Assembly: GCF_028435365.1 (NCBI RefSeq)
Contig: NZ_JAGTJJ010000005.1
Coordinates: 62,001 to 126,000, forward strand
Source: Polyangium jinanense
GTDB lineage: Bacteria; Myxococcota; Polyangia; Polyangiales; Polyangiaceae
Direction: 5' to 3'
Length of the DNA stretch: 64,000 nt
A model generated the notes under the pieces. That model was not told where the DNA came from. It did not search any database and saw only the letters and a list, made by a program, of their open reading frames with translations. The translations under genes and the position numbers were made by a program. Each line of letters opens with the position of its first letter. Positions within the stretch are counted from its first letter, which is position 1. This document shows, one piece after another, positions 34,125 through 43,172 of this stretch.

Positions 34125-35246
34125 ATGGCCAGCGTGACTCTGAAGGACGTCGTGAAGGTGTACGAGGGGGGCGTCAAGGTCGTCGACGGCTTCAACCTCG
34201 ACATTGCGGATCGCGAGTTTGTCGTGCTGGTGGGGCCCTCCGGCTGCGGCAAATCGACCACGCTGCGAATGATCGCCGGGCTCGAGGAGCTCACGTCCGG
34301 CACCATCCGGATCGGCGACCGTGTCGTGAACGACGTGCCTCCGAAGGATCGCGACATCGCGATGGTGTTCCAGAATTACGCGCTCTACCCGCACATGACG
34401 GTGTACGAGAACATGGTTTTCGCGCTCAAGCTGCGAGGCCAGGGCGCGACCGTGATCCACGAGAAGGCCATGCGTGCGGCTAGGATCCTCGGCATTGAAG
34501 GGTTGCTCGATCGCAAGCCCAAGGCACTCTCCGGCGGGCAGCGGCAGCGGGTCGCGCTGGGACGCGCCATCGTGCGCGAGCCGAAGTGTTTCCTCTTCGA
34601 CGAACCGCTCTCCAACCTGGACGCGAAGCTTCGCGTGCAGATGCGCGCGGAGATCAAGCAGCTCCACATGAGCCTCCACGCGACCACCGTCTACGTGACC
34701 CACGATCAGGAAGAAGCGATGACGCTCGGGGATCGCGTGGTGGTGATGAAGGACGGGGTCATCCAGCAGTGCGACGGCGCGCTCGAGATCTATCATCACC
34801 CGAAAAATCGCTTCGTCGCCGGCTTTCTCGGTAGTCCTCCGATGAACTTCTTCGAAGGGCGGCTTTCGAGCGAGGGTGACCGCTTGCTCTTCGACGAGGG
34901 GACGGCGAAGATTCCAGTGCCGGAATGGGCGCGCGCCGAGCTCGCGCCGCGCGCGGGGTCGGTCGTCGTGATGGGCGTGCGGCCCGAGGCGATGTCGGAC
35001 CAGGCGAGCGCGCGCTTTGCGACCGCGGACCATTCGCTTCCGATGCGCGTCACGCTGATTCAGCCGCTGGGGGACAAGATGGACGTGGTCCTCGCGACGG
35101 AACGGCATCCGCACACGGTCGCGCACGTCGACGCGCACGCAGGCATTCGCGCGGGCGAGACGTTGCCGGTCTACATCGACACGGAGCGCGTGCATTTCTT
35201 TGCACCCGGCGCTGTCGGCGAGCGGATCGCGACGAAGCGCCGATAG
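34125..35246 (+). CDS. Sugar ABC transporter ATPase (MalK/UgpC/MsmK type)
   Basis: A 373-residue ATPase: Walker A GPSGCGKST, Q-loop MVFQNYALYPHMTVYENM, signature LSGGQRQR, Walker B CFLFDEPLSNLDAKLRVQMR and switch His in VYVTHDQEEAM. The C-terminal 130 residues carry the CUT1 regulatory OB folds (FLGSPPMNFFEGRL, VVMGVRPEAMSD, VTLIQPLGDKMDVVLAT). It energises the permease pair upstream and could also serve other importers. The ATG at 34125 is preferred; the frame is open further up. It follows the regulator gene after 106 bases. Confidence 0.93.
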   Translation: MASVTLKDVVKVYEGGVKVVDGFNLDIADREFVVLVGPSGCGKSTTLRMIAGLEELTSGTIRIGDRVVNDVPPKDRDIAMVFQNYALYPHMTVYENMVFALKLRGQGATVIHEKAMRAARILGIEGLLDRKPKALSGGQRQRVALGRAIVREPKCFLFDEPLSNLDAKLRVQMRAEIKQLHMSLHATTVYVTHDQEEAMTLGDRVVVMKDGVIQQCDGALEIYHHPKNRFVAGFLGSPPMNFFEGRLSSEGDRLLFDEGTAKIPVPEWARAELAPRAGSVVVMGVRPEAMSDQASARFATADHSLPMRVTLIQPLGDKMDVVLATERHPHTVAHVDAHAGIRAGETLPVYIDTERVHFFAPGAVGERIATKRR

Positions 35247-35381
35247 AAAACAAAAAAAACACAGACGCACTCATTTCGCGATGCGCACACGCGCATTCAC
35301 GTGCATTTGCGCGATTTCGCGGCTACACGCGAGGCTCGACCGCTCGATCTCCGCGGGCTCGACCTCGGCCGAGGGCGCTCG

Positions 35382-35401
35382 GTAAACGATGATGTTTAAT
35401 C
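35382..35401 (+). promoter_or_regulatory. Shared upstream element, copy before the GH31 gene
   Basis: GTAAA at 35382-35386, eight bases, TTTAATC to 35401, then ATGA. TAAAC-GATGAT-GTTTA is a 5-bp-arm inverted repeat. The string TTTAATCATGA here parallels TTTGACCATGA of the copy at 46884-46903. It ends 11 bases upstream of a clear promoter. Confidence 0.6.
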
Positions 35402-35412
35402 ATGAAGCAGTC

Positions 35413-35441
35413 TTGACGTGCTTCATGTCGAGCAATAAAAC
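35413..35441 (+). promoter_or_regulatory. Probable sigma70-type promoter of the GH31 gene
   Basis: TTGACG at 35413-35418 and TAAAAC at 35436-35441 are separated by 17 bases. An inverted repeat CATGAAGC (35401-35408) / GCTTCATG (35420-35427) straddles the -35 and could be an operator. Confidence 0.6.
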
Positions 35442-35501
35442 ATGAAGACTTCGCTCGACCGAGGCGCGGCCTCGAAGCCATCGAGCGAACAGAGGAGCAC
35501 G

Positions 35502-37994
35502 ATGGTGCGAACGACGATCGACTGCACCGACTACGCCCCGCTGGGCGACGTCGACTGGATCGAGCAGACAGAGCGCGGCCTCCTCCTCGGCGTCGGCGAG
35601 GAGAAAGTGCGGGTCGACGTGCTCTTCCCGGACGTGCTGCGCCTGAAAATCTCGCAGGCAGGTTCTTTCGACGAGAGCCCGACGTTCGCGACGTGCTTCG
35701 AAATGCCAGCGCCGCCTCCGTTCGAGGTTCGAGACACACCCGACGAGGTCGTCGTCGAGACGGCGCGCCTCCGTCTCCGCATCTCGAAGCATCCCTTTGC
35801 GATGGACGCTTATCGCGAGGACGGCTCGGTGATCTTCGAGGATGACCGCGACGAGGAGGGCAACCCACGCGGGTATCTGCAGCTCAACGATGCGTTCGTC
35901 GTGACGCGGCGCATGGCCCCTGGCGATTCGATGTACGGACTCGGCGAAAAAACCGGGGCATTCGATCGACGCGGCCGAAACTTCGCGCTCTGGAACACGG
36001 ACATCCTGCATCCGAACGTGCTTCGCCTGAACCACTTGCACGAGGCCGACCACACGCTCACGGGTCGGAGCACGGAGTTCGATCCCTACTACACCTCGAT
36101 CCCGCTCTTTTACCATTGCCGAGCCACGGACGGCGCGACGGCCATCGCGGGATTCTTCATCGACAACGGCTACAAGGGCAATTTCGAGTTCTCCGCGGAC
36201 AATTGCTACCGTTATGCATTCGCCAGCGGTCAGTACACCGAATACGTGTTCGCCGGTCCGGATCTGCGCGGGGCGCTTCGTGCGTACACGTTCGTCACGG
36301 GACGGATGGCGCCGCCGCCGCTCTGGTCGCTCGGCCATCATCAGTGCCGTTATCACCACTATACCGACGAGGAGCTCTTCGCCATCGGCAAGCAATACCG
36401 GGAGCGCAGCATCCCGTGCGACGTGCTCTGGCTCGACATCGGCTACATGGATGGCTACCGCGTGTTCACGTGGCATCCAACCCGATACCCCGACGCGCCT
36501 CGCTTCATCGACGCGCTCACGGAGAGCCGGTTCCGTCTGGTCACGATCGTGGACCCGGGCGTGAAGGTCGAGCCGGGCTACCCGGTGTTCGACGAGGGCC
36601 GCGCCCGGAACCTTCTCTGCAAGACGGAGTCCGGGAACCTTTACATCGGAAAGGTTTGGCCGGGACGCTCGGCGTTTCCGGATTTCGTCAAGCCCGAGGC
36701 CCGCGCCTGGTGGGCCTCGCTCATTGCTCGGCACGCCGCCTCCGGCGTCGCGGGGATCTGGAACGACATGAACGAACCCGCGACGGGCGACATCGAGCCG
36801 TTCGCGATGCGATTCGATCGCGACGGGGAGGATCACCCGCACGAGCGTTATCACAACCAGTTCGCGCTCCTGATGGCCAAGGCCACGTCCGAGGGCCTCG
36901 CCGAGGCGCGGCCCGACCACCGCACGTTCGTCCTCAGCCGCGCGGGATTTGCAGGCATCCAGCGTTATGCAGCGCAGTGGCTCGGCGACAACTGCTCGAA
37001 CTGGGAGCACCTCCAGATGAGCGTCCCGATGGCGCTCGCGATGGGGATCTCCGGACAACCCTTCATCGGCGCCGACATCCCGGGGTTCGTCTCGACGCCG
37101 AGCCCGGATCTCGCCGCGCGCTGGGTCCAGTGCGGGGCGCTCACGCCGTTCTGCCGCTATCACAACCACTGGGGCGAGCCCGATCAGTATCCCTGGTCGT
37201 TCGGTCCCGAGGTGGAAGAGATATGCCGCAATGCGATCCAGCTTCGTTACCGCTTGCTTCCCTATCTCTACACCGCCTTCTTCCAGGCGAGTGAGTCGGG
37301 CGATCCCATTGCGCGACCGCTCGTCTACGATTTCCAGCAGGATCGACGTGCACGCGAGACGGAGGACGCGTATCTGCTCGGGGAAGCGCTGCTGGTCGCC
37401 CCCGTCTGCGAGCCGGGCCGCACGGAGCGCAGCGTTTATCTCCCCGAGGGGACCTGGGTGGATTGGCACACGGGCGAGCGTCATACGGGTGGACGGTTCA
37501 TTACCGCGAAGGCGCCGCTCGATCGAATTCCGCTGTTTGCCCGCGGCGGATACATCATCCCGACCTACGCGTCGGCGCCGGAATCGACGATGGGTCACGC
37601 GCCGGAGCTCCTCGTGCTTCACGTCTTCCTTCCGGACGAGGACGGCGAGTTTTCCTCGGAGCTGCACGAAGACGACGGGCTCACCCTGGCATTCTCACGC
37701 GGCGCCTACCATCGGACGGCATTCCGCCTCACGCGGCGCGGCGCGGCGGTCTCGATCTCGGCGGTGGTGAAGGGAGGCGGCTTTGCCGAGTTTCGCCGGC
37801 GCGCGCTGCGCCTCGTGTTCCACGGCTTCCGCGGCAGGGAGATCACCCTCGATGGCCGAACGCTGCGCGTCGAGGACGGTATCGTGGAATTCGAGAATCG
37901 AGCCGAGAACTTCACGCTCGAGCTCGCGCTCGACGACGCGCGCAGCGTCGCGGCGAAAGGCGGAGAGCGGAAGGCTTTGCGCGAGGCGCTCTGA
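35502..37994 (+). CDS. GH31 alpha-glucosidase
   Basis: An 830-residue cytosolic alpha-glucosidase of family GH31. An N-terminal beta-sandwich (about 1-220) with GYLQLNDAFVVTRRMAPGDSMYGLGEKTGAFDRRG precedes the barrel: LWSLGHHQCRYHHYTDEEL, CDVLWLDIGYMDGYRVFTWHPTRYPD and GIWNDMNEPATGDIEP with the nucleophile at D422, then QWLGDNCSNWEHL and GADIPGFVSTPSPDLAARWVQ, followed by proximal and distal beta domains. It releases glucose from alpha-linked oligosaccharides, presumably those brought in by the ABC system encoded just upstream. The ATG at 35502 (AGAGGAGC upstream) is chosen because the one at 35442 overlaps the -10 box. Confidence 0.93.
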   Translation: MVRTTIDCTDYAPLGDVDWIEQTERGLLLGVGEEKVRVDVLFPDVLRLKISQAGSFDESPTFATCFEMPAPPPFEVRDTPDEVVVETARLRLRISKHPFAMDAYREDGSVIFEDDRDEEGNPRGYLQLNDAFVVTRRMAPGDSMYGLGEKTGAFDRRGRNFALWNTDILHPNVLRLNHLHEADHTLTGRSTEFDPYYTSIPLFYHCRATDGATAIAGFFIDNGYKGNFEFSADNCYRYAFASGQYTEYVFAGPDLRGALRAYTFVTGRMAPPPLWSLGHHQCRYHHYTDEELFAIGKQYRERSIPCDVLWLDIGYMDGYRVFTWHPTRYPDAPRFIDALTESRFRLVTIVDPGVKVEPGYPVFDEGRARNLLCKTESGNLYIGKVWPGRSAFPDFVKPEARAWWASLIARHAASGVAGIWNDMNEPATGDIEPFAMRFDRDGEDHPHERYHNQFALLMAKATSEGLAEARPDHRTFVLSRAGFAGIQRYAAQWLGDNCSNWEHLQMSVPMALAMGISGQPFIGADIPGFVSTPSPDLAARWVQCGALTPFCRYHNHWGEPDQYPWSFGPEVEEICRNAIQLRYRLLPYLYTAFFQASESGDPIARPLVYDFQQDRRARETEDAYLLGEALLVAPVCEPGRTERSVYLPEGTWVDWHTGERHTGGRFITAKAPLDRIPLFARGGYIIPTYASAPESTMGHAPELLVLHVFLPDEDGEFSSELHEDDGLTLAFSRGAYHRTAFRLTRRGAAVSISAVVKGGGFAEFRRRALRLVFHGFRGREITLDGRTLRVEDGIVEFENRAENFTLELALDDARSVAAKGGERKALREAL

Positions 37995-38004
37995 GGCGGC
38001 AGCG

Positions 38005-39849
38005 CTACCAGCCCGCGTTTCCGGCGCCGGGCAGGATCTTGAACTGGCCCTGCGATTGATCGTTGACGCCGACCGGGGCTTCGGTCGCCACGACGTAGGC
38101 CGCGTCCATCGCTCCGTTCGAGCCGGGGCTCAGATGGAACGCGGCGGTTCGTGGCTTCTTGATGTCGACCTTGTTGAACCAGATGCTGTCCATCGCCGCC
38201 GGACCCTCGACGTGGATCCCCGAATGGGTCGGCTCAATGATTTCGAGATCGTTCACAGTCACGTGCTGGAGCACCCCCTGGGCGGCGTGGAGCTTGAAGG
38301 CGCCGTGCTCCTCGTTGTACGCGGAGCCGCCGGCGCGAATCAGCGAGTTGCGCTCGATCCGTGTCATTCCGCTGAAGGGATGCGAGTTGAACTGCCGCGC
38401 GATCAGGATGCCGGGATATTGCACGACATCGGCGCACACGTTGTCCTCGACGCTGATGTCCTCCCCTCCGTAGATCCCGAAGCAGTTCGCCATCCACGGA
38501 ACCTGCACGAGGTTTTTCCGGAAGACGTTCTTGCGGTTGAGTGCCCTGTCGGCGGGTGACCACGACGCGAAGGCGTCGTCGCCCGTGTTCCGCGCATGCG
38601 TGTACTCGACGACGGAATTGCTCGTTCCGCCGTAGAAGTTCACCGCGTCGGCGAACAGATTGCGCATGCGGCAATTGCGGACCACGAGCCCATTCGTGTC
38701 GGCGCCCGTCCAGTAACCGACCTTGACGTGTTCAATCCAGATGTTCTCGAGCAACGCGCCCGAGCTGCCGTTGCCGCCGAACGCATTCTCCGGCGAGTCG
38801 TCCTTGCGCAGGATCGTATCGCCAAACACAGAGAAGTCGTGATATTTGCAGTTGTTGCCCCAGCAGTCGAAGCGCGCGAAATAGCCGGAAATGGTCGTAT
38901 GCCACATGCCGGCTCCGCGGACCGTGATGTTCGATAGGCTGAGCGGCTTGCTGAGGCTCCTGAACTCGCCCGGTGGCAGGTAGAGCCCAGGATGCCCCTC
39001 GCCCTGCACGCGATCGATGCAATGCTGCAGGGCCGCGGAGTCGTCGCTTCCGTCGTTCGGCGTGGCCCCGCAATCGTCGATCAGAGAAAGAAACCCTTGG
39101 GGCTTCGGGAGCGGAGGCGCGACCGCTTCCATGTCGACCAGATCGATCACGTACTCGGCGGCCGCGTCCGAGGCGTCCTTTCGGAGCATGACGGTCGCGC
39201 CCGCAGGGATGTCGGAGAGGAGCGCGCGCGACTCGTCGAAGAAGTGATGCGGCACGCCGAGGGCCGGGTCGTTCTGGTCGGGCTGGTTGAAATGGTTGTG
39301 GTCGCCGTACGTCCAGGAATACCGCGAGGTCACGGCCAGCTTGTGACGGAATTCGTCGTTCACGTACACGCTGAGCGTCGTCCAGAGATCACTGCCGCCG
39401 TCCGGAATGGAGTACCGAACGACGATCGAATTCGATGCGCTCTGATTCTTGAAGCGCACGTAGTCGCCGACCTTGGAAAGCCGCACGGCCTGCCTGCCCG
39501 ACGCTTCGGAGGCGACCTGCGTGAAAGCGCGGGTCGGCTCGAGCACGACGCCGTTCGTCTCCATGACCTCGGCCTCGTATTCGACGAACGGCGCCGCCGC
39601 GCCGCCGCCCGACGGTCCCGGGGGCTGTCCTCCCGCGCCGCCCGAGCCTACGCTTTGGCCTCCGGCGCCGGCGGAACCAGCCTCGCCGCCGGTCCCGCCG
39701 GCGCCGCCGCCGGTCCCGCCGCTCCCCGTGGTCTCGCCATTCCCGGCGGGGGGATCCGGGTCGGCCGAGCAAGCGACGTTGGCGAGGAATCCCATGCCCA
39801 CCGCCACGATGAATCCGAAGGTCGACGACGAAAGCGCACGTGTTTTCAT
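38005..39849 (-). CDS. GH87-like right-handed beta-helix enzyme with N-terminal CBM, lipoprotein
   Basis: A 614-residue lipoprotein: lipobox NVACS-type, long GGTGG linker to about 85. Residues 88-245 look like a CBM6/35-type beta-sandwich (EYEAEVMETNGVVLEPT, AVRLSKVGDYVRFKN, VSVYVNDE-like strand, YVIDLVDMEAV). From about 255 a beta-helix follows: DDCGATPNDGSDDSAALQHCID, then WIEHVKVGYWTGADTNGLVVRNCRMRNLFADAVNF and NTGDDAFASWS. D401 (ADAVNF) and D424/D425 (GDD) match the catalytic Asp set of GH87 alpha-1,3-glucanases and mycodextranases. Expected substrates are alpha-1,3-glucan or nigeran, both fungal polymers. Convergent with the GH31 gene 10 bases away. Confidence 0.75.
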   Translation of the reverse strand: MKTRALSSSTFGFIVAVGMGFLANVACSADPDPPAGNGETTGSGGTGGGAGGTGGEAGSAGAGGQSVGSGGAGGQPPGPSGGGAAAPFVEYEAEVMETNGVVLEPTRAFTQVASEASGRQAVRLSKVGDYVRFKNQSASNSIVVRYSIPDGGSDLWTTLSVYVNDEFRHKLAVTSRYSWTYGDHNHFNQPDQNDPALGVPHHFFDESRALLSDIPAGATVMLRKDASDAAAEYVIDLVDMEAVAPPLPKPQGFLSLIDDCGATPNDGSDDSAALQHCIDRVQGEGHPGLYLPPGEFRSLSKPLSLSNITVRGAGMWHTTISGYFARFDCWGNNCKYHDFSVFGDTILRKDDSPENAFGGNGSSGALLENIWIEHVKVGYWTGADTNGLVVRNCRMRNLFADAVNFYGGTSNSVVEYTHARNTGDDAFASWSPADRALNRKNVFRKNLVQVPWMANCFGIYGGEDISVEDNVCADVVQYPGILIARQFNSHPFSGMTRIERNSLIRAGGSAYNEEHGAFKLHAAQGVLQHVTVNDLEIIEPTHSGIHVEGPAAMDSIWFNKVDIKKPRTAAFHLSPGSNGAMDAAYVVATEAPVGVNDQSQGQFKILPGAGNAGW

Positions 39850-39868
39850 GGCACCCCACCTTGCTGAA

Positions 39869-39892
39869 GTTAAAACGGAATTCGGCGTTTAC
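39869..39892 (-). promoter_or_regulatory. Possible variant of the shared upstream element before the GH87-like gene
   Basis: On the minus strand GTAAACG (39892-39886) and CGTTTTAAC form an inverted repeat with 7 bases between. The second half is four bases further away than in the other copies, so it fits the half-sites but not the spacing. It lies about 20 bases before the start codon. Confidence 0.3.
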
Positions 39893-39928
39893 TGGAGGAG
39901 AGCTCTGCGTTCGTGATCCGCGCGTTCG

Positions 39929-41488
39929 TTACCACCACATACTCCCGGAGATCGAGATCACGTCCGCGTCGGGCGTCAGCATGGGATCATCGACCGCCGG
40001 ATACCCGCTCCGCACGAGCGGGTTCGAGCCGTAAACGAAGCGCGAGTACTGCAGGACGACCTGATTGCGTGACTGCCAGTCGGTCCGGAAGATCAGGCGC
40101 GGCGAGATGATCGAGAACTCGCGCCCGTCGACGTTGCTGGTCGGCCTCACATGGTCGAGGCGCAGGGACGCGGCGAAAAACGACGCGAGCGTATAGGTGC
40201 CCTCGGCGCCGAATTTGACCTTGTGGTCGCCGTTGTACGCCGGATCGTCGCTCGTCACATGCGAGTAGATTCCGAACGCCGAGAGGATAATGTCGCGACT
40301 TTTTCCGTCGTAATCGCGCGGATGCAGGCGCAGGCGGGCAAGGCTCACGCTGTACTCGGCCCCGAGCGTGATGAGCTTGCCCGTTCCGCCGCTGTTCGGG
40401 CCGAGGTAATTGCGCATCAGATCGGGCCCGCCTTGCGTGTTCATGACGGAGAGGATCCGGCCGACCGAACGCGCGTCGGTGGCGTCCGTATACGAAGCGC
40501 CGACATAGACGTGGCCGAGGTGGCTCGCGGAAAAGCGCATGTCTGCGCCGAGCACGGTGATGGTCCCGTCGGGCGTGAACGCCTGCGAGGCGCGATCGTC
40601 CTGGCTCCACGCGCGCATGTGATGAAGGCCCAAGGTGAGCTGGCGTCGGTACGTGAGCCCGAGGTGCTCGTGCATGACGAGGCTTGTCCCGGTATTCGGA
40701 TCAGCGAAGCCATTCCAGCCGTCCGTCGTGAGCCCGATCGGCGGCTTGTCGAGCTGCGCCTGGAATCCTTGTTCGAAGGACAGCACCACGTTGCCGAGCG
40801 CGAGGCGCGCGACGACGTTCTCGCCGACGCCATTCGTACGGCCGATGATGGCCGTCCCGTAGCGGCCCTCGTCGTATTCGCCCATCGTGCCGTAGCGATT
40901 CGAGAACGCGCCTACGTTGATGGCGAGATACGTGTTCTTGGCGAGCTTCGGGAGGTTGAACGTGATGAAGGCGTCGGTGATGCCCCCCTGGAGCGTGGGG
41001 TCGAAAAAGCTCGCCGCGGTGGTGGCCGTCCACGCCTTGATGATGGCCGTGCCGGTCACGATCGAATTGCCATACGAGAACGCGAGCTGCGCGTAGGGCT
41101 GCGGCACGACGCTCGTGCCCGCGAACGAGTCGCGGTAATCGGGGACCACGGGCGGCGCGTGGAGCACGAGGTTCTTTTGCTCGGTCGTCACGAAGCCCTC
41201 GCGCTGGTTCAGCCCGAGCCGCAGCGGCATCGTGATGAGGCCATGAAAGTCGAAGCTATAATCCTGCTCGCTCGCCGGCTTCTTTCCGTACGACGGGCCG
41301 ATTCCTCCGGGCAATGTGGCGACGACCGGCGTCCCGGGCGTGAGTCCGAGCCCCGTGTCCGCGGAAGCGACGCTTTCCTTCTCCTTCTCCTCCTGGGCGT
41401 ACGCGACGCTCGTGACGAGAGGCAGGGTGCAGAGCGAAAGGAAGAGAGCGCGCGCCCCGCGTCCGCATGAACCAACGAGCTCCTTCAT
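39929..41488 (-). CDS. Outer-membrane beta-barrel, paralogue of next gene
   Basis: A 519-residue exported protein. The signal peptide ends VAYA-QEE. The mature chain is made of alternating amphipathic strands (YSFDFHGLITMPLRLGLNQ, YAQLAFSYGNSIVTGTAIIKAW, GLTYRRQLTLGLHHMRAW, HKVKFGAEGTYTLASFFAASLRLDHV) and ends GSMWW, an aromatic C-terminus recognised by the BAM machinery. It is therefore a porin-like barrel. It shares the order of strands, the FDYGN/FSYGN segment, GGTGKLI and the MWW end with the gene upstream. Last gene of an operon beginning at 46782; its task may be passage of oligosaccharides. The start 41488 lies 2 bases after the preceding stop. Confidence 0.75.
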   Translation of the reverse strand: MKELVGSCGRGARALFLSLCTLPLVTSVAYAQEEKEKESVASADTGLGLTPGTPVVATLPGGIGPSYGKKPASEQDYSFDFHGLITMPLRLGLNQREGFVTTEQKNLVLHAPPVVPDYRDSFAGTSVVPQPYAQLAFSYGNSIVTGTAIIKAWTATTAASFFDPTLQGGITDAFITFNLPKLAKNTYLAINVGAFSNRYGTMGEYDEGRYGTAIIGRTNGVGENVVARLALGNVVLSFEQGFQAQLDKPPIGLTTDGWNGFADPNTGTSLVMHEHLGLTYRRQLTLGLHHMRAWSQDDRASQAFTPDGTITVLGADMRFSASHLGHVYVGASYTDATDARSVGRILSVMNTQGGPDLMRNYLGPNSGGTGKLITLGAEYSVSLARLRLHPRDYDGKSRDIILSAFGIYSHVTSDDPAYNGDHKVKFGAEGTYTLASFFAASLRLDHVRPTSNVDGREFSIISPRLIFRTDWQSRNQVVLQYSRFVYGSNPLVRSGYPAVDDPMLTPDADVISISGSMWW

Positions 41489-41490
41489 GA

Positions 41491-43164
41491 TCACCACCAC
41501 ATCCCGAAGGTGAGGGCCAGCATCTGGTTATCGAGCTCCTCGCGCGTAAAATCGTTCGGCGCTTCCCCGTGGGTATGCGCGCCGTAAAACCAGCGCGTGT
41601 AGCTCAGCGTGACGTGCTCGTGGCTGTTCCAGTTGCTCCGAAAGACGAGCTTCGGGCTGAGGACGTGGAAGCTCTCCTCGCGATCCTGGGAGTTCGGCGA
41701 TACGTAATCGTACCGGCCGGAGATCGCGAGCCACCAGAAAAAGCGATACGTGGCCTCCGCGCCGAGCTTGTACAGCGTGCGGCCGTCGAAGCTCGGGTCG
41801 CGGCTCTCGATCACGGTGCCGACGTTCGCGAACACGCTCGTGATGAGATCGGGACCTTCTCCCCAGAAGGCCGTCGGATGCCAGAGGAACTTCGCCCAGC
41901 TGAAATTGTATTCGAATCCCGCGATGAGGAGCTTGCCTGTGCCTCCGCCCTGCTGACCGAGGAGCCGCTTCGTGAGGAGCTCGCCGGTGTCGGCGCCGTA
42001 ATAGTTCATGCCGGTGAGCAGATGCGCGTACGACGCGTCGGCGTACGAAGCCGCGACGGCGAAATTGCCGAGGTGGTTGTTGATCATGCGAACATCGGCG
42101 CCGAGCACGGTCATCTTCGGGTCGGGCCGCAGGCCCTCGTCGAGGAACGGGGTCTTGGGGTCGTCGATCTGGTCGCGCTCGTCCTGCGCGAAGTTGTGGA
42201 GGTAATGCAGGCCGAGCACGAAGGGCACGTCGCCCTCGATTCCCAGGCCGACGTGGGCGTGGTGGACGAGGGCCGACGGCCGCGAGGGGTTCGCGTCGTG
42301 GTCGTATACGTTCGGCCCGCCGCCGAGGGGCACCTTGCCGAAGCGCCCCATCAGCCCGTGCTCCGCGATGAGCGAGAGCGAGCTCGAGAGCTTGTATTTT
42401 GCGCTGAGCGTCTCGCCGACGCCGAACGGCGAGCCGACGATCGCGGCGTTGTATTGGCCTGCCCCGTATTGCCCGAGCGAGCCGTATGCATTGCGGAATA
42501 CGCCCACCGTCCAGTTCAGGGTCAGGTCCGAGGTCACGGGCGCCGTGAACAGGAGAAAGGCCTCGTTCAGAAAGTTCTGGCTCGTGGTCTCGCGCCAGGT
42601 CTCTCCGGCCGACGGCTTCCAGGTGCTGAGCTTGACCACCGCCTTGACGTACGCATTGCCGTAATCGAATCGGAGCTCGACCCAGCTCCCCTGCGGCGCG
42701 TTCGTGCCTCGCACGGCGCCATAGAGATCGGGCGTCTGCGGCGGCGCGAGCAGCGTGGTCTCGAATTGCCTGGGCGTCGCGCGTTCGCGCTCGTCCATGG
42801 AGAGCCGGAGCGCAGCGCTCATGAAGCCACTGAACTTGAACGTGAATTCGCTGCTCTCCTCGGCCGGCACGCTGAAAGGAATCGTCGCGCCGCCGGGCAG
42901 GGTCGGTCCGCTCGGCGCGAACGGGGAGAGCCCGAGCCCAATGGAACGGCGCGAGCCCGGGATGTAGCCCTTGGGCGGCAATGCCGGAGGGATCTGCGCC
43001 CGGGGCGTGGGCGGCGGCGAAGGTTTTTCTTCTTTCGCAGACGGATTCGCGGGCGACTCCGCGGGCGGCGCATTCGGCGGTGGGGCCTGCGCGAAGGCCG
43101 CCCTTTCCGTCACGATGGCACCCAGAGCCCACACGAGCGCCAGAAGCTCGGAAAGCCTTCTCAT
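41491..43164 (-). CDS. Outer-membrane beta-barrel
   Basis: A 557-residue exported protein with a signal peptide ending AAFA-QAP, then a Pro/Ala-rich periplasmic stretch (residues 25-65) and a beta-barrel: FTFKFSGFMSAALRLSMDERE, WVELRFDYGNAYVKAVVKLSTW, FLNEAFLLFTAPVTSDLTLNWTVGVFRNAYGSLGQYGAGQYN, YKLGAEATYRFFWWLAISGRYDYVSP and the terminal LALTFGMWW. It is a paralogue of the next gene. The start 43164 lies 8 bases past the stop of the upstream lipoprotein gene; the frame is open further upstream but that part overlaps the upstream gene. Confidence 0.75.
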   Translation of the reverse strand: MRRLSELLALVWALGAIVTERAAFAQAPPPNAPPAESPANPSAKEEKPSPPPTPRAQIPPALPPKGYIPGSRRSIGLGLSPFAPSGPTLPGGATIPFSVPAEESSEFTFKFSGFMSAALRLSMDERERATPRQFETTLLAPPQTPDLYGAVRGTNAPQGSWVELRFDYGNAYVKAVVKLSTWKPSAGETWRETTSQNFLNEAFLLFTAPVTSDLTLNWTVGVFRNAYGSLGQYGAGQYNAAIVGSPFGVGETLSAKYKLSSSLSLIAEHGLMGRFGKVPLGGGPNVYDHDANPSRPSALVHHAHVGLGIEGDVPFVLGLHYLHNFAQDERDQIDDPKTPFLDEGLRPDPKMTVLGADVRMINNHLGNFAVAASYADASYAHLLTGMNYYGADTGELLTKRLLGQQGGGTGKLLIAGFEYNFSWAKFLWHPTAFWGEGPDLITSVFANVGTVIESRDPSFDGRTLYKLGAEATYRFFWWLAISGRYDYVSPNSQDREESFHVLSPKLVFRSNWNSHEHVTLSYTRWFYGAHTHGEAPNDFTREELDNQMLALTFGMWW

Positions 43165-43172
43165 CGGGTCCC

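Noticed and set aside
35400..37667. Open frame of 755 codons on the minus strand
   Set aside because: Antisense to the GH31 gene, whose catalytic motifs are unmistakable. No family resemblance in the antisense product.
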